Assembly (NCBI GenBank): GCA_016872675.1
Contig: VGZG01000024.1
Location: forward strand, 1-43,828
DNA: 43,828 nt
Direction of reading: 5' to 3'
DNA from: Planctomycetota bacterium
GTDB lineage: Bacteria; Planctomycetota; UBA1135; UBA2386
Shown here: one piece after another, positions 26,655 through 35,798 of the stretch
Numbering within the stretch: position 1 is the first letter of the stretch
How the letters are laid out: each line of letters begins with the position of its first letter
The notes under the pieces: generated by a model
The model's input: the letters and a program-made list of their open reading frames with translations, nothing else
Databases searched by the model: none
Told to the model about the DNA's origin: nothing
Translations under genes and position numbers: made by a program

Positions 26655-28505
26655 ATGCGCCACGCCCCGTTGCCTTCCCTTCTCGCCCTCGCCTTCGCGG
26701 CGGGCGCCACTGCCCAGACGATCACGTGGGGGCCTGTGCTGCCCAGCACGTCGCCCAACGACGTCAGCGTGCAGGGCGCGCTGGTCGTCGCGCGCAACGC
26801 GCATCAGCCCGGCGTCGCGGCGATCTCGCCGACGGTCAACGGCGTGACGTTCACCGGCGCGTGGGCGCTGACCGGGTGGGCCGGCTACATCACCGGCGGG
26901 CTCAACAACTCGACGACCGGCGACGCCGGCTTCAACAACCTGCTCGGCACGTCGCTCGCGATGCAGACGGCGCCCGCCGCCAATCCTTCGGTGTGGGGCG
27001 GCATCCGCCTCGACACGCTGGCGCAGTTGGTCGCGGGCCGCACGTACGCGGTGCAGGTCTGGTTCACCGACCAGCGCACCGGCACGGCGACCAACGTCCT
27101 GTACGACCGCCAGATGACGCTGAGTTCGGCCTTTGGCACGGCGACGCTGAGTGGCGGCGCGGTCACCAACCTCGGCTCGATGCTGCAGGGTCCGCTGTCG
27201 GGCCCGCTCGACGCCGATCCCGACAACGCGCCGGCCGCGGCCTCGCCGGACACGCAGTTCGGCTCGCACTGCACCGGCACCTTCACGCATGTGTCGACCA
27301 GCGAGACTTGGTTACTCGTGCAGGGCACGCACCCGCTGGCGAACAACGTGCTGGCGCCGCACATCACCGCGCTGCAGATCCGCGACTTGTCGGTCGCATA
27401 CCATCAGAACTTCGGCGCCGGCTGCCACGCCTACAGCCTCGACCGCACGAACTTCCTGTCGGCGTTCGCCGGCACGCCGGCCGCCAAGGCGGCGCTCGAC
27501 GGCAACGCGCTGCAGTTCACGCCGACGAGCAGTGGTTACGTCGCGGTGTGGTTGCCCGGCATCGCCAGCGCGCTGTACGTGCCGCCGTCGGCGACCGCGA
27601 CGATCGTCGCCAATGCGGACGACACCACGACGACGTTCCCTACGTCTGTGCCCGTGCCGGTGCCGGGCGGCACGGCGGCGCAGTGGACGGTGTCGTCCAA
27701 TGGCGTACTGACCGCCGCAGCGACCGGCAACCAGGGCACGATCTTCACGGCGACGCTCGCCGCTACGGCCACGGCGCCCGGCCTCGCCTGGTACAACTGG
27801 CGCGACTACAACCCGGCGGTTACCGGCAGCGGCAAGGTCAAGACCGAGGAAGTCAACGGCGTGCTCTACGTCACGTTCGACGGCGTCTACGAGTACGCAA
27901 CGACCAACCCGGCGACCTTCCAGTGGCAGGTCAACCTCGCCAGCGGCGACGTGACGATGGTGTGGGTGAGCATGGCGACGAGCTCGAACACCACGACGAT
28001 GGTCGTCGGCAGCACGCTCGCCGGCGCCGGCCCCGTGCCGACGTCGGTCGACTTCACGACGGCGACGCCGTTCGTCATGGGCCCGGCGATCACGCTGGCG
28101 CCGCTGACGCTGTCGGCCTCGCCAGCGCCGGTGATCAACCCGAGCACGGTCGTCACCTACACGGTCGGCAACGTCCCCGAGTTTGCGCCGAACACCGGCG
28201 TTTACATTTCGGGCCTGTTCCTCAGCCTCAACGTTCTGCCGGCGGGCCTCGACCTCACCGGCATCCTCGCCAACCTGCCGGGTTGCCGCGCCTACCTTGG
28301 CACGCTCGACCTGAGCTTCGCCACGGTGTCGCTGTCGCCGACCGTCGCCTATCCGTTCACCTTCATGGCGCCGGCCTTCCCGCCCGGCCTGCCGATCGGC
28401 GCGCAGGCAGCTGGGCTGTTCGATTCGGCCGTGCCGCTGATCAACGGCGAGAACGGCGGCTTCGTGTTCAGCAACGGCGTGCTGAGCGTGGCGCAGATCC
28501 AGTAG
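26655..28505 (+). CDS. Secreted multi-module beta-strand protein, unknown function
   Basis: 616 residues from ATG 26655 with a signal peptide (MRHAPLPSLLALAFAAGATAQ). Mature sequence is rich in T, A, G, S and V with few charged residues, typical of extracellular beta-sandwich modules. Visible blocks: an N-terminal domain of ~210 residues ending LAPHITALQIRDL; a middle domain with HQNFGAGCHAYSLDRTNF and WYNWRDYNP, in the style of planctomycete surface proteins; and a C-terminal ~110-residue domain ending APAFPPGLPIGAQAAGLFD and GFVFSNGVLSVAQIQ. The last block is a recurrent tail that also seems present in the small protein at 14287-14643. No enzymatic motif is seen. The upstream frame to 26595 adds a basic stretch that would spoil the signal peptide, so it is not used. 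Confidence 0.85.
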   Translation: MRHAPLPSLLALAFAAGATAQTITWGPVLPSTSPNDVSVQGALVVARNAHQPGVAAISPTVNGVTFTGAWALTGWAGYITGGLNNSTTGDAGFNNLLGTSLAMQTAPAANPSVWGGIRLDTLAQLVAGRTYAVQVWFTDQRTGTATNVLYDRQMTLSSAFGTATLSGGAVTNLGSMLQGPLSGPLDADPDNAPAAASPDTQFGSHCTGTFTHVSTSETWLLVQGTHPLANNVLAPHITALQIRDLSVAYHQNFGAGCHAYSLDRTNFLSAFAGTPAAKAALDGNALQFTPTSSGYVAVWLPGIASALYVPPSATATIVANADDTTTTFPTSVPVPVPGGTAAQWTVSSNGVLTAAATGNQGTIFTATLAATATAPGLAWYNWRDYNPAVTGSGKVKTEEVNGVLYVTFDGVYEYATTNPATFQWQVNLASGDVTMVWVSMATSSNTTTMVVGSTLAGAGPVPTSVDFTTATPFVMGPAITLAPLTLSASPAPVINPSTVVTYTVGNVPEFAPNTGVYISGLFLSLNVLPAGLDLTGILANLPGCRAYLGTLDLSFATVSLSPTVAYPFTFMAPAFPPGLPIGAQAAGLFDSAVPLINGENGGFVFSNGVLSVAQIQ

Positions 28506-28573
28506 GCGGTTAGGCGCGGGGCCGGCGACGGCTGCAACGGCTTCGTCGCACGCGCCTGCCCGGCGGGCTCGCC

Positions 28574-28602
28574 TTCGCGCCGGCGCGCGTGCGGCGTAGC
28601 AT
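28574..28602 (+). promoter_or_regulatory. Putative promoter of the M14 peptidase gene
   Basis: TTCGCG (28574-28579), a 17-bp spacer and TAGCAT (28597-28602), then 13 nt to the ATG at 28616. This would leave a leader of about 6 nt. No Shine-Dalgarno sequence is present. Confidence 0.35.
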
Positions 28603-28615
28603 CGGTCGACAAGCC

Positions 28616-31297
28616 ATGCTCCCGTCGCACCGCCTCGTCCCGTTCCTGCTGGCGCTCTGCGCCGCAGCCTCGCTCACCGCCCAGGTCCCGAGCCCGGTCG
28701 CGTTCCTCGGCCACGAGATCGGGGCCGACTACAAGCTGTGCAACCACAGCGACATGATGCGGTACTTCGCGGCGGTCGCGGCCGCCACGGACCGCATGCG
28801 CCTCGTTGACGTCGGGCCGACGAGCTACGGCCAGCGCATGACGATGGCGGTGATCAGTTCGCCGCAGAACCTCGCGCGGCTCGAGCGGTTGCGCGCGATC
28901 AGCGTGCGCATGGCCCATGCCGACGGCGTCGCTCCGCAGGACGTCGCGGCGATGAGCGAAGAGGGGCGCGCATTCGTCTGGATCGACGCTGGCCTGCACA
29001 GCACCGAGGCGATCGCCGGCCAGAACATCATCGAGCTGGTCTGGCAGATGTGCTCGCGTGACGACGCCGAGGTCCGGCGCATCCTCGACGAAGTGGTGCT
29101 GCTCGCCTGCCCGGTCAATCCCGACGGCTACGAACTGGTCTGCAACGCCTACCGCGCGACGCGCAGCATGACCACCCCGGTGCTCTACCAGCGCTACATC
29201 GGGCACGACAACAACCGCGACTTCTACGCCTGCAACCAGCTCGAGGCGCAGAACGTCAACCGCGTCTTCTACCGCGAGTGGTGCCCGCAGATCGTCTACA
29301 ACCACCACCAGTCCGCGCCGAAGGACACGATCATCTTCACGCCGCCGTTCCGCGATCCGCACAATTACCTCGTCGATCCGATGGTGGTGCGCGGCATCGA
29401 GATCGTCAGCGCGCACATGAACCAGCGCTTCGCCGCCGAGGGCAAGCCGGGCGTCATCTCGCGCAGCGGCGCGCCGTACTCCGGTTGGTGGAACGGCGGC
29501 CTGCGTTCGACCAACTACTTCCACAACATCGTCGGCATCCTGACCGAGTCGTTCGGCCGGCCCGAGCCGACGCCGATCGGGCAGCCGCTCGAGCGTCGCC
29601 TGCCGTACGGCGACTACCCGGACCCGTTGCCGGCCCAGGTCTGGCACGCGCGCCAGACGGTCGAATACCTGCAGACGGCCAACTTCGCGATCCTCGACTA
29701 CGCCGCGCGCTACCGCCGCGAGCTGCTGCGCGACATCCACGTCATGGCGACGCGCGCGATCGCGCGCGGTCGGCGCGACCACTGGACGCCGACGCCGGCG
29801 CTGGTCGCGGCGGCGCGCCGCCGCGACGATCCGGACAGCGTGTTCAAGGACCCGACGCTGCGCGATCCGCGCGTCTACGTGCTGCGCAGCGACCAGCCGG
29901 ACTGGGCGGCGGCACAGCGCATGGCGCGCGCGCTGCAACGCTGCGGCGTCGTCGTGCACCGCGCCAAGGCGGCGTTCGCCATGAACGGCGTGACGCTGCC
30001 GGCCGGCAGCTACGTGGTAAAGACCGACCAGCCGTACCGCGCGCACGTGCTCGACCAGTTCGAGCCGCAGTGGCATCCGGACGACATCAAGGATGGCAAG
30101 CCCGTGCCGCCGTACGACGCCGCCGGCTGGACGCTGGCGATGCAGTTCGACGTGCAGGTCGAGCGCGCGTTCGAGGCGGTCGAGGGGCCGTTCGAGCGGC
30201 TGCCCGACTGGCCCGGCTTCGCGCCGGCGCCCGCCCCGCAGGATCTCGCCGCCGGCATGCGCTGGCAGCTCGATCCGCGCGACTCGCACACGGTGATCGC
30301 GCTCAACCGCCTGCTCGCCGCCGGCTGCAAGGTCGAGTGGGCGCAGGTCGAACCGGCGGTCGGCGTCTACCACGTCGAGCCGACCGCGGCCGCGGGCGAA
30401 GTCCTCGCCGCCTGCGCGCAGGAACTTGGCGTCACCGTCCGCGTCGCGAAGGCCGGCGCTGGCGGCACGCCGGTGCGGCCGGTGCGCGTCGGCCTGTTCG
30501 ACGTCTTCGGCGGCCACATGCCGACCGGCTGGGACCAGTGGCTGCTGCAGGAGTTCGGCTTCCCGGTGCAGCAGGTGTGGGGCGATCGCGTGCAGGCCGG
30601 CGACCTGCGCAAGGACTTCGACGTGCTGGTGTTCCACACCGGCCTGCCGGGCCCGCGCGACCTCGAGCGCGCCGCGCGCGCGCGCGACGAGCAAAACCTC
30701 GACGCGCTGGCCAAGGCGCTGCCGCCGTTCGAGGACTGGAGCAACCTCGCGGCGCGCGCGACCAAGCTGACCAGCGAGAAGGCGATCCCGGCGCTGCGCG
30801 CGTTCGTCGAGCAGGGCGGCACGCTGATCGCGCTCGGCGGCGAGGTCGAGAAGGTCGTGCGTCAGTTCGACCTGCCGGTGAAGGTCGGCGTGCACCTGCC
30901 TGATCCCGACGCCGAGGGCGGCGAACGCAAGGCGCAGCGCGAGGAGTACTACGTCCCCGGCTCGCTGCTGGCGATCGAGGTCGACGCCGCGCACCCGACG
31001 GCGCGCGGCGCCTCGCGCACGCTGTCGGCGATGGTCAACGGCCAGTCGACGGTGATGGCGGTCACCGATCCGAAGGCGCCGATCGACGTCGTCGCGCGCT
31101 ACCGCGACGCCGACACGCTGGTCAGCGGCTGGGCCATCGGCGAGGAGCTGCTGGTCGGCAAGGCCGCGGCGCTGTGCGCGCGCGTCGGCAAGGGCCGCGT
31201 GCTGCTGTACGGCGCCGACGTGACCTACCGCGGCCAGCCGCTCGGCACCTTCAAGCTGTTCTTCCAGGCGATCCTGACGGCCAACGAGGAACGGTGA
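28616..31297 (+). CDS. Secreted M14-family zinc carboxypeptidase with C-terminal GATase-like domain
   Basis: 893 residues from ATG 28616 with a signal peptide (LVPFLLALCAAASLTA). The M14 domain spans about residues 45-340. Zinc ligands are H128 and E131 (LHSTEA) and H230 or H231 (YNHHQS), and the catalytic Glu is E311 (GILTESFG). Other family traits are PVNPDGYELV and the NNRDF segment. The enzyme should release C-terminal amino acids from peptides outside the cytoplasm. After a long middle region, residues ~620-890 (VRVGLFDVFGGHMPTGWDQWL, DVLVFHTGLP, FVEQGGTLIALGGE) look like a class-I-glutamine-amidotransferase-like Rossmann fold without an evident catalytic Cys, perhaps binding. Its stop overlaps the hemerythrin start by 4 bp. 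Confidence 0.93.
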   Translation: MLPSHRLVPFLLALCAAASLTAQVPSPVAFLGHEIGADYKLCNHSDMMRYFAAVAAATDRMRLVDVGPTSYGQRMTMAVISSPQNLARLERLRAISVRMAHADGVAPQDVAAMSEEGRAFVWIDAGLHSTEAIAGQNIIELVWQMCSRDDAEVRRILDEVVLLACPVNPDGYELVCNAYRATRSMTTPVLYQRYIGHDNNRDFYACNQLEAQNVNRVFYREWCPQIVYNHHQSAPKDTIIFTPPFRDPHNYLVDPMVVRGIEIVSAHMNQRFAAEGKPGVISRSGAPYSGWWNGGLRSTNYFHNIVGILTESFGRPEPTPIGQPLERRLPYGDYPDPLPAQVWHARQTVEYLQTANFAILDYAARYRRELLRDIHVMATRAIARGRRDHWTPTPALVAAARRRDDPDSVFKDPTLRDPRVYVLRSDQPDWAAAQRMARALQRCGVVVHRAKAAFAMNGVTLPAGSYVVKTDQPYRAHVLDQFEPQWHPDDIKDGKPVPPYDAAGWTLAMQFDVQVERAFEAVEGPFERLPDWPGFAPAPAPQDLAAGMRWQLDPRDSHTVIALNRLLAAGCKVEWAQVEPAVGVYHVEPTAAAGEVLAACAQELGVTVRVAKAGAGGTPVRPVRVGLFDVFGGHMPTGWDQWLLQEFGFPVQQVWGDRVQAGDLRKDFDVLVFHTGLPGPRDLERAARARDEQNLDALAKALPPFEDWSNLAARATKLTSEKAIPALRAFVEQGGTLIALGGEVEKVVRQFDLPVKVGVHLPDPDAEGGERKAQREEYYVPGSLLAIEVDAAHPTARGASRTLSAMVNGQSTVMAVTDPKAPIDVVARYRDADTLVSGWAIGEELLVGKAAALCARVGKGRVLLYGADVTYRGQPLGTFKLFFQAILTANEER

Positions 31298-31785
31298 GCA
31301 GCGCCGCCGGCGGCAGCGACTTCGCTGCCGCGATGATGGGCCTGCACGAGCGGCTCGACGCGCTGCTGTTCGCGCACCAACGCGCGCTGCTCGACCGCGA
31401 CTTGCCGCGGGCGCGCGTGACGCTCGCCGCGTATGGCGAAGCGCTCGCTGCGCACGTCGCCGACGAGGAAGAACATGTGCTGCCGCGCTACCGCGCGCTC
31501 GGCGGCGACGCGACGGACGCGCCGACCAAGCTCTTCCTCGGCGAGCACGGCAACCTGCGCGCATTCGTCGCCGACTGCGCGCAGCGCCTGGTGGCGCTGG
31601 GCGAGCGCGTGGACGACCGCGCGCTGCTCGAAGTGCTTGACCGGGAAGCGACGCTGAAGAACCTGCTGCTGCACCACGATCTGCGCGAACGCAACCTGCT
31701 GTATCCGTTCCTCGCGGCCCGGCTGCCGGCGGCCGAGCAGGCGGCGATCCTCGCGGCGCGGCGCTGGGCCGGCGGCCGCGGCTGA
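31294..31785 (+). CDS. Hemerythrin-like (HHE) domain protein
   Basis: 163 residues from GTG 31294, which overlaps the M14 peptidase stop (GTGA). The four-helix di-iron pattern is visible. H18 or H28 lies in helix 1, H54-x3-E58 (HVADEEEH) in helix 2, H85 (GEHGNLR) in helix 3 and H128-x3-E132 (HHDLRERN) in helix 4, followed by LLYPFL. This is the standard hemerythrin HHE motif order. Such proteins bind O2, NO or iron, or act in iron and stress handling. There is no signal peptide, so it is cytoplasmic, unlike its translationally coupled neighbour. The coupling is conserved-looking in layout, but the functional link is unknown. Confidence 0.88.
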   Translation: MSSAAGGSDFAAAMMGLHERLDALLFAHQRALLDRDLPRARVTLAAYGEALAAHVADEEEHVLPRYRALGGDATDAPTKLFLGEHGNLRAFVADCAQRLVALGERVDDRALLEVLDREATLKNLLLHHDLRERNLLYPFLAARLPAAEQAAILAARRWAGGRG

Positions 31786-31800
31786 GGTAGACAAGCGCGT

Positions 31801-33261
31801 ATGCCGCGCCCGTTTGCCTTCCTGTCTGCCTGCCTCGCCGCTGTCGTCGTCGCGCTTGTCGCCGTCCGCGCGCCCGCGCAGGCGCTGACCCTGCCGCCGC
31901 CCGCCGCGTTCGCCGTCGACACGGCGATGGGCAAGGTGGCGTGCGCCATGCAGATGCCGGCCGCCTACGAGCCGGCGCAGTGGCGGCCGGTGGCGCTGTT
32001 CGTCTGCGGCGACGACGGCGCGATGGCCGCGGCCGGCGCGCCGCCGGCGCAGGCGCTGGCCGCCGCCGGCTTCGTCGTGGTCGCCGTGCCGGCCGGCGAC
32101 GGCGCCCGCGGTCGCGACGGCGTGGCGCTGGCGCAGGTGCGCCGGCTCTTCCGCATCGAGCAGGGCGGCATGCACGCGCTCGTCGCCGCCGGGGCTGCGC
32201 CGGCGCTCGCGTTCGTGCGCCGCAACGCGCACGAGTTCCAGACGGTCGCGCGCACCGGCGCGGTCGAGGGCCTCGACGCCGAGGCTGCCGCGGCGTGGCG
32301 GGCGCTCGCGCGTCTGCCGGGCCGGCGCGTCGCCGACCTCGGCGACGCGGCGCCCGCGGCGCTGGCGGAGCGGCTGCAGCGACTGCACGGCGAGCGCCGG
32401 CTGCCCGCCGCCGCCGGCGACGTCGCGCGCGCCCTCGACGACTTCCACGACGCGGCGGCCAACGGCGACGAGGACCGCTACTTCGCGCTGCTGCCCGACG
32501 ACGCGGTGTTCCTCGGCACCGACGGCGCCGAACGCTGGACCGGCGCCGAGTTCCGGCGCTTCGCGCTGCCGTACTTCCAGCGCGCGTCGGCGTGGACGTA
32601 CGTGGCCGTCGCGCGGGCCGTCGAACTCGCGCCTAGCGGCGATGTCGCGTGGTTCGACGAGACGCTCGACAACGCCGGCTACGGCGAGTGCCGCGGCAGC
32701 GGCGTGCTGGTCCGGCGCGACGGGCGCTGGGTCGTGCGCCAGTACAACCTGACGATCCCGGTGCCCAACGACCTCGCGGCCGGGCTCGCGCGCCGCGTGC
32801 GCGCGCTGCAGGCGGGCCTGCCCGCGCAGCCGACGACCGTGGTGCTCGTGCGCCACGCGGAGAAGGTCGACGCCAGCGCGGATGCGGCGCTGAGCGAGGC
32901 CGGGCACGCGCGCGCCAGGGAACTGGCGCGCGTGCTCGGCGACCTGCCGATCCGGGCCGTCTACACGAGCCAGTTCGCGCGCACGAAGGACACGGTCGCG
33001 CCGCTCTGCCAGGCCCTCGGCCTGACGGCGCAGGCGATCGACGCCAAGGCGACCGCCGACCTCGCCACCGTGATCCGGGCGCAGCACGCCGGCGGCGTGG
33101 TGGTCGTGTGCGGGCACTCCAACACGCTGCCGCAGCTGGCCGCGGCGCTCGGCGTCGGCGAGCCGATCGCGTACGGGGAGAGCGAGTACGACGCGCTGCG
33201 CGTCGTCACGATCGGCGCCGGCGCGGACGTCGGCGCGCTGGCCCTGCGCTTCGGTCGCTGA
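31801..33261 (+). CDS. Secreted fusion: hydrolase-like region, SnoaL domain, SixA-type histidine phosphatase
   Basis: 486 residues. A signal peptide (FAFLSACLAAVVVALVAV) is followed by three parts. Residues ~35-200 look like a degenerate alpha/beta-hydrolase (VALFVCGDDGAM, AAAGFVVVAVPAGD), in which the expected nucleophile elbow reads QGGMHALVAAG without a serine. Residues ~213-322 are a SnoaL/NTF2-like domain (FHDAAANGDEDRYFALLPDD, WFDETLDN, RRDGRWVVRQYNLT). Residues ~345-486 are a histidine phosphatase: VLVRHAEK with the phospho-acceptor H352, a second His H439 (VCGHSNTLPQ), and ALSEAGHARARELA. Phosphatase activity on small phosphoesters or phosphoproteins is likely. The roles of the first two parts are not known. 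The order is unusual, and I do not know a named family with it. Confidence 0.88.
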   Translation: MPRPFAFLSACLAAVVVALVAVRAPAQALTLPPPAAFAVDTAMGKVACAMQMPAAYEPAQWRPVALFVCGDDGAMAAAGAPPAQALAAAGFVVVAVPAGDGARGRDGVALAQVRRLFRIEQGGMHALVAAGAAPALAFVRRNAHEFQTVARTGAVEGLDAEAAAAWRALARLPGRRVADLGDAAPAALAERLQRLHGERRLPAAAGDVARALDDFHDAAANGDEDRYFALLPDDAVFLGTDGAERWTGAEFRRFALPYFQRASAWTYVAVARAVELAPSGDVAWFDETLDNAGYGECRGSGVLVRRDGRWVVRQYNLTIPVPNDLAAGLARRVRALQAGLPAQPTTVVLVRHAEKVDASADAALSEAGHARARELARVLGDLPIRAVYTSQFARTKDTVAPLCQALGLTAQAIDAKATADLATVIRAQHAGGVVVVCGHSNTLPQLAAALGVGEPIAYGESEYDALRVVTIGAGADVGALALRFGR

Positions 33262-33387
33262 ACGGGCGCGCTGGAGCGCGTCGCATGGCCCCGGAGGGCT
33301 CCCGCTGGCCGCATGCACGGCCATGCGCGAGGTTCGGCGGCCGGTCGGGGCGCATGCGGCGATCCGCGGAAAGTCCGGCGGTCCTGC

Positions 33388-33416
33388 TTCTGGCCGCCAT
33401 GCCGTTGGCATAACCT
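33388..33416 (+). promoter_or_regulatory. Putative promoter of the SulP-carbonic anhydrase gene
   Basis: TTCTGG (33388-33393), a 17-bp spacer and TAACCT (33411-33416), then 33 nt to the ATG at 33450. It lies in the 188-bp gap after the SnoaL/SixA fusion gene, which holds no other gene I can support. Confidence 0.35.
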
Positions 33417-33449
33417 GCGTCGCGGTTCCGAGCCCCACGTGCCGTGCCC

Positions 33450-35774
33450 ATGCCGACTGTGACGCCGCCCCTGACCTCTCCTCGTCCTTCACTCGGGTGC
33501 GAACTGACGGCCGGGCTGGTCGTGTTCCTCGTCGCCCTGCCGCTCTGCCTCGGCATCGGGCTCGCCTCCGGCGCGCCGAAGATCGCGCCGATGATGGCCG
33601 GCCTCATCGCCGGCGTGGTCGGCGGCATCGTCGTCGGCGCTCTCAGCGGTTCGCACGTCAGCGTGTCGGGACCGGCGGCGGGCCTCGCGGCCGTCGTGAT
33701 GGCCCAGATCCAGGGCCTGGGCAGCTTCCCGGCGTTCCTCGTCGCCGTCATGCTCGCCGGCGTCCTGCAGGTCGGTCTCGGCCTGCTGCGCGGCGGCGGC
33801 GTCGCCAACTTCGTCCCCAACAACGTCATCAAGGGCCTGCTCGCCGCGATCGGCCTGCTGCTGGTCCTCAAGCAGATTCCGCACCTGCTCGGGGACGACA
33901 CCGACCCCGAGGGCGACGAGTCGTTCGCCCAGATCGACGGGGACAACACCCTCACCGAGATCTGGAAGGCCGTCTCCGACCCCCTGCCCGGCGCCATGCT
34001 CGTCGGCTTCGCGGCGCTGGCGACGCTGATCCTGTGCGAGAAGACGAAGCTGAAGAAGTCCTCGATGCCGGGCCCCCTCGCGGCCGTGCTGGTCGGCGTT
34101 GCGGTCAGCGAGCTGCTCGTCGCGCTCGGCTCGCCGTGGGCGATCGCGCCGTCGCACATGGTGCAGATCCCGGCGATGGGTGAAGGCGGGTTCGCGTCGC
34201 TGCTGACGTTCCCGGACTTCGCGCGCGCCTTCGACCCGGCCGTCCTGCTCGCCGGGGTCACGCTCGCCGCCGTCGCCTCGCTCGAGACGCTGCTGAACCT
34301 CGAGGCGACGATGAAGCTCGATCCGCTGCACCGCCCTGCCGACCCCAACCGCGAGCTCGTCGCCCAGGGCGTCGGCAACGCGCTCTCGGGCGCGATCGGG
34401 GGGTTGCCGATCACGTCGGTGATCGTGCGCAGTTCGGTCAACATCAACGCCGGCGGCCGCACGCGCGTCTCGGTCGTGTTCCACGCCGTGCTCCTGGCCA
34501 TCGCGGTGCTGTTCCTCGACGACCTGATGAACCGCATCCCGCTCGCTGCGCTGGCGGCGGTGCTGATCGTCACCGGCTGCAAGCTGGCGTCGCCGGCGCT
34601 CTTCGTCGCCAAGTGGCGCGCCGGCCTGCTGCAGTTCGTGCCGTTCGTGGCGACGGTGCTTGCGATCCTGCTGACCGACCTGCTGGTCGGCGTGCTGATC
34701 GGCCTGGCCGTGAGCCTGGCGTTTGTGTTCGCGCGCAACATGCGCGGCGGCTTCGAGGTCGTGCGCGAGGACCACATCGCCGGGCCGGTGCAGCGCTTCG
34801 TGCTCGGCAACCAGGTCAGCTTCCTGAGCCGCGCGCGCCTCGCGTCGCTGCTGTCGCGCTGCAAGGCCGGCGAGCAGGTGGCGATCGACGCGCGCGCGAC
34901 CGACTACGTCGACCCCGACATCCTGTCGGTGATCCGCGACTTCGCCGACGAGGAAGGGCCGGCGCGCGGCGTCAAGGTCAGCCTGATGGGCTTCCACGAC
35001 CGCTACCGGCTGCGCGACGTGATCCAGTACGTCGACTACGCGTCGCGCGAGGTCCAGGCGTCGCTGACTCCCCAGCGCGTGCTCAACCTGCTGCAGGAGG
35101 GCAACGAGCGCTTCCTGTCCGGCCGTCGCCTGCACCGCGACCTCGCGCGCCAGATCGACGGCACCGCCGAGGGCCAGCACCCGATGGCCGTCGTGCTCGG
35201 CTGCATCGACTCGCGCGCGCCGGCCGAGCTGCTGTTCGACCTCGGCATCGGCGACATCTTCGTCGTGCGCCTCGCCGGCAACGTCTGCGACGCCAAGGCG
35301 CTGGGCAGCATGGAGTTCGCCTGCAAGGCCGCCGGCGCCAAGCTGATCGTCGTGCTGGGCCACACCCGCTGCGGCGCCGTGAAGGCGACGTGCGACTTCG
35401 TGCATCAGGGCGTCGACGCCGCCGCGGCGACCGGCATGACCAACCTCGGTTCCATCACGTCCGCGATCAGCGACGCCGTGCGCATGGAGAAGGCGACGAC
35501 GGGCGATCGCACGGGCAAGAACATGGCGTTCGTGGACGGCGTGGCGGCGATCAACGTGCACAACACGATGCTGCGCATCGAGCAGGACAGCCCTGCCCTC
35601 AAGAAGCTGGTGGAGACCGGCGTCATCGGCATCGTCGGCGCGATGTACGACGTCGCGTCCGGGCGCGTGCGCTTCCTCGAGAGCGTCGCCCGCAACGTCG
35701 CGCTGCCGCTCAGCAGCGAGAGCGAGCACGGCGTCGCCGCGCGGGGCGCTGCCCGGCCGGGCGCAGACGCCTAG
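33450..35774 (+). CDS. SulP-family anion (bicarbonate) transporter fused to STAS and beta-carbonic anhydrase
   Basis: 774 residues. Residues ~15-430 are a SulP transporter with about 10-14 helices (GLVVFLVALPLCLGIGLASG, SGSHVSVSGPAAGLAAVV, VANFVPNNVIKGLLAAIG, SLETLLNLEATMKLDP). Residues ~440-540 form a STAS domain (VAIDARATDYVDPDILSVI). Residues ~545-760 are a complete beta-carbonic anhydrase with zinc ligands C585, H638 and C641 and the D587-R pair (GCIDSRAP, GHTRCGAVK). The fusion suggests bicarbonate uptake coupled to CO2/HCO3- interconversion on the cytoplasmic side. Sulfate cannot be ruled out as substrate, but the anhydrase argues for bicarbonate. The start is ATG 33450, with GTG 33444 as the alternative. 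The partner gene selO converges from the other side. Confidence 0.94.
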   Translation: MPTVTPPLTSPRPSLGCELTAGLVVFLVALPLCLGIGLASGAPKIAPMMAGLIAGVVGGIVVGALSGSHVSVSGPAAGLAAVVMAQIQGLGSFPAFLVAVMLAGVLQVGLGLLRGGGVANFVPNNVIKGLLAAIGLLLVLKQIPHLLGDDTDPEGDESFAQIDGDNTLTEIWKAVSDPLPGAMLVGFAALATLILCEKTKLKKSSMPGPLAAVLVGVAVSELLVALGSPWAIAPSHMVQIPAMGEGGFASLLTFPDFARAFDPAVLLAGVTLAAVASLETLLNLEATMKLDPLHRPADPNRELVAQGVGNALSGAIGGLPITSVIVRSSVNINAGGRTRVSVVFHAVLLAIAVLFLDDLMNRIPLAALAAVLIVTGCKLASPALFVAKWRAGLLQFVPFVATVLAILLTDLLVGVLIGLAVSLAFVFARNMRGGFEVVREDHIAGPVQRFVLGNQVSFLSRARLASLLSRCKAGEQVAIDARATDYVDPDILSVIRDFADEEGPARGVKVSLMGFHDRYRLRDVIQYVDYASREVQASLTPQRVLNLLQEGNERFLSGRRLHRDLARQIDGTAEGQHPMAVVLGCIDSRAPAELLFDLGIGDIFVVRLAGNVCDAKALGSMEFACKAAGAKLIVVLGHTRCGAVKATCDFVHQGVDAAAATGMTNLGSITSAISDAVRMEKATTGDRTGKNMAFVDGVAAINVHNTMLRIEQDSPALKKLVETGVIGIVGAMYDVASGRVRFLESVARNVALPLSSESEHGVAARGAARPGADA

Positions 35775-35798
35775 GAGCCGGTGTCAGGGGGCGCGCCG

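Noticed and set aside
28349-31564. 1071-residue minus-strand open frame antisense to the M14 peptidase gene
   Set aside because: Arginine/histidine-rich sequence with no recognisable domain; the opposite strand encodes a clear zinc peptidase.
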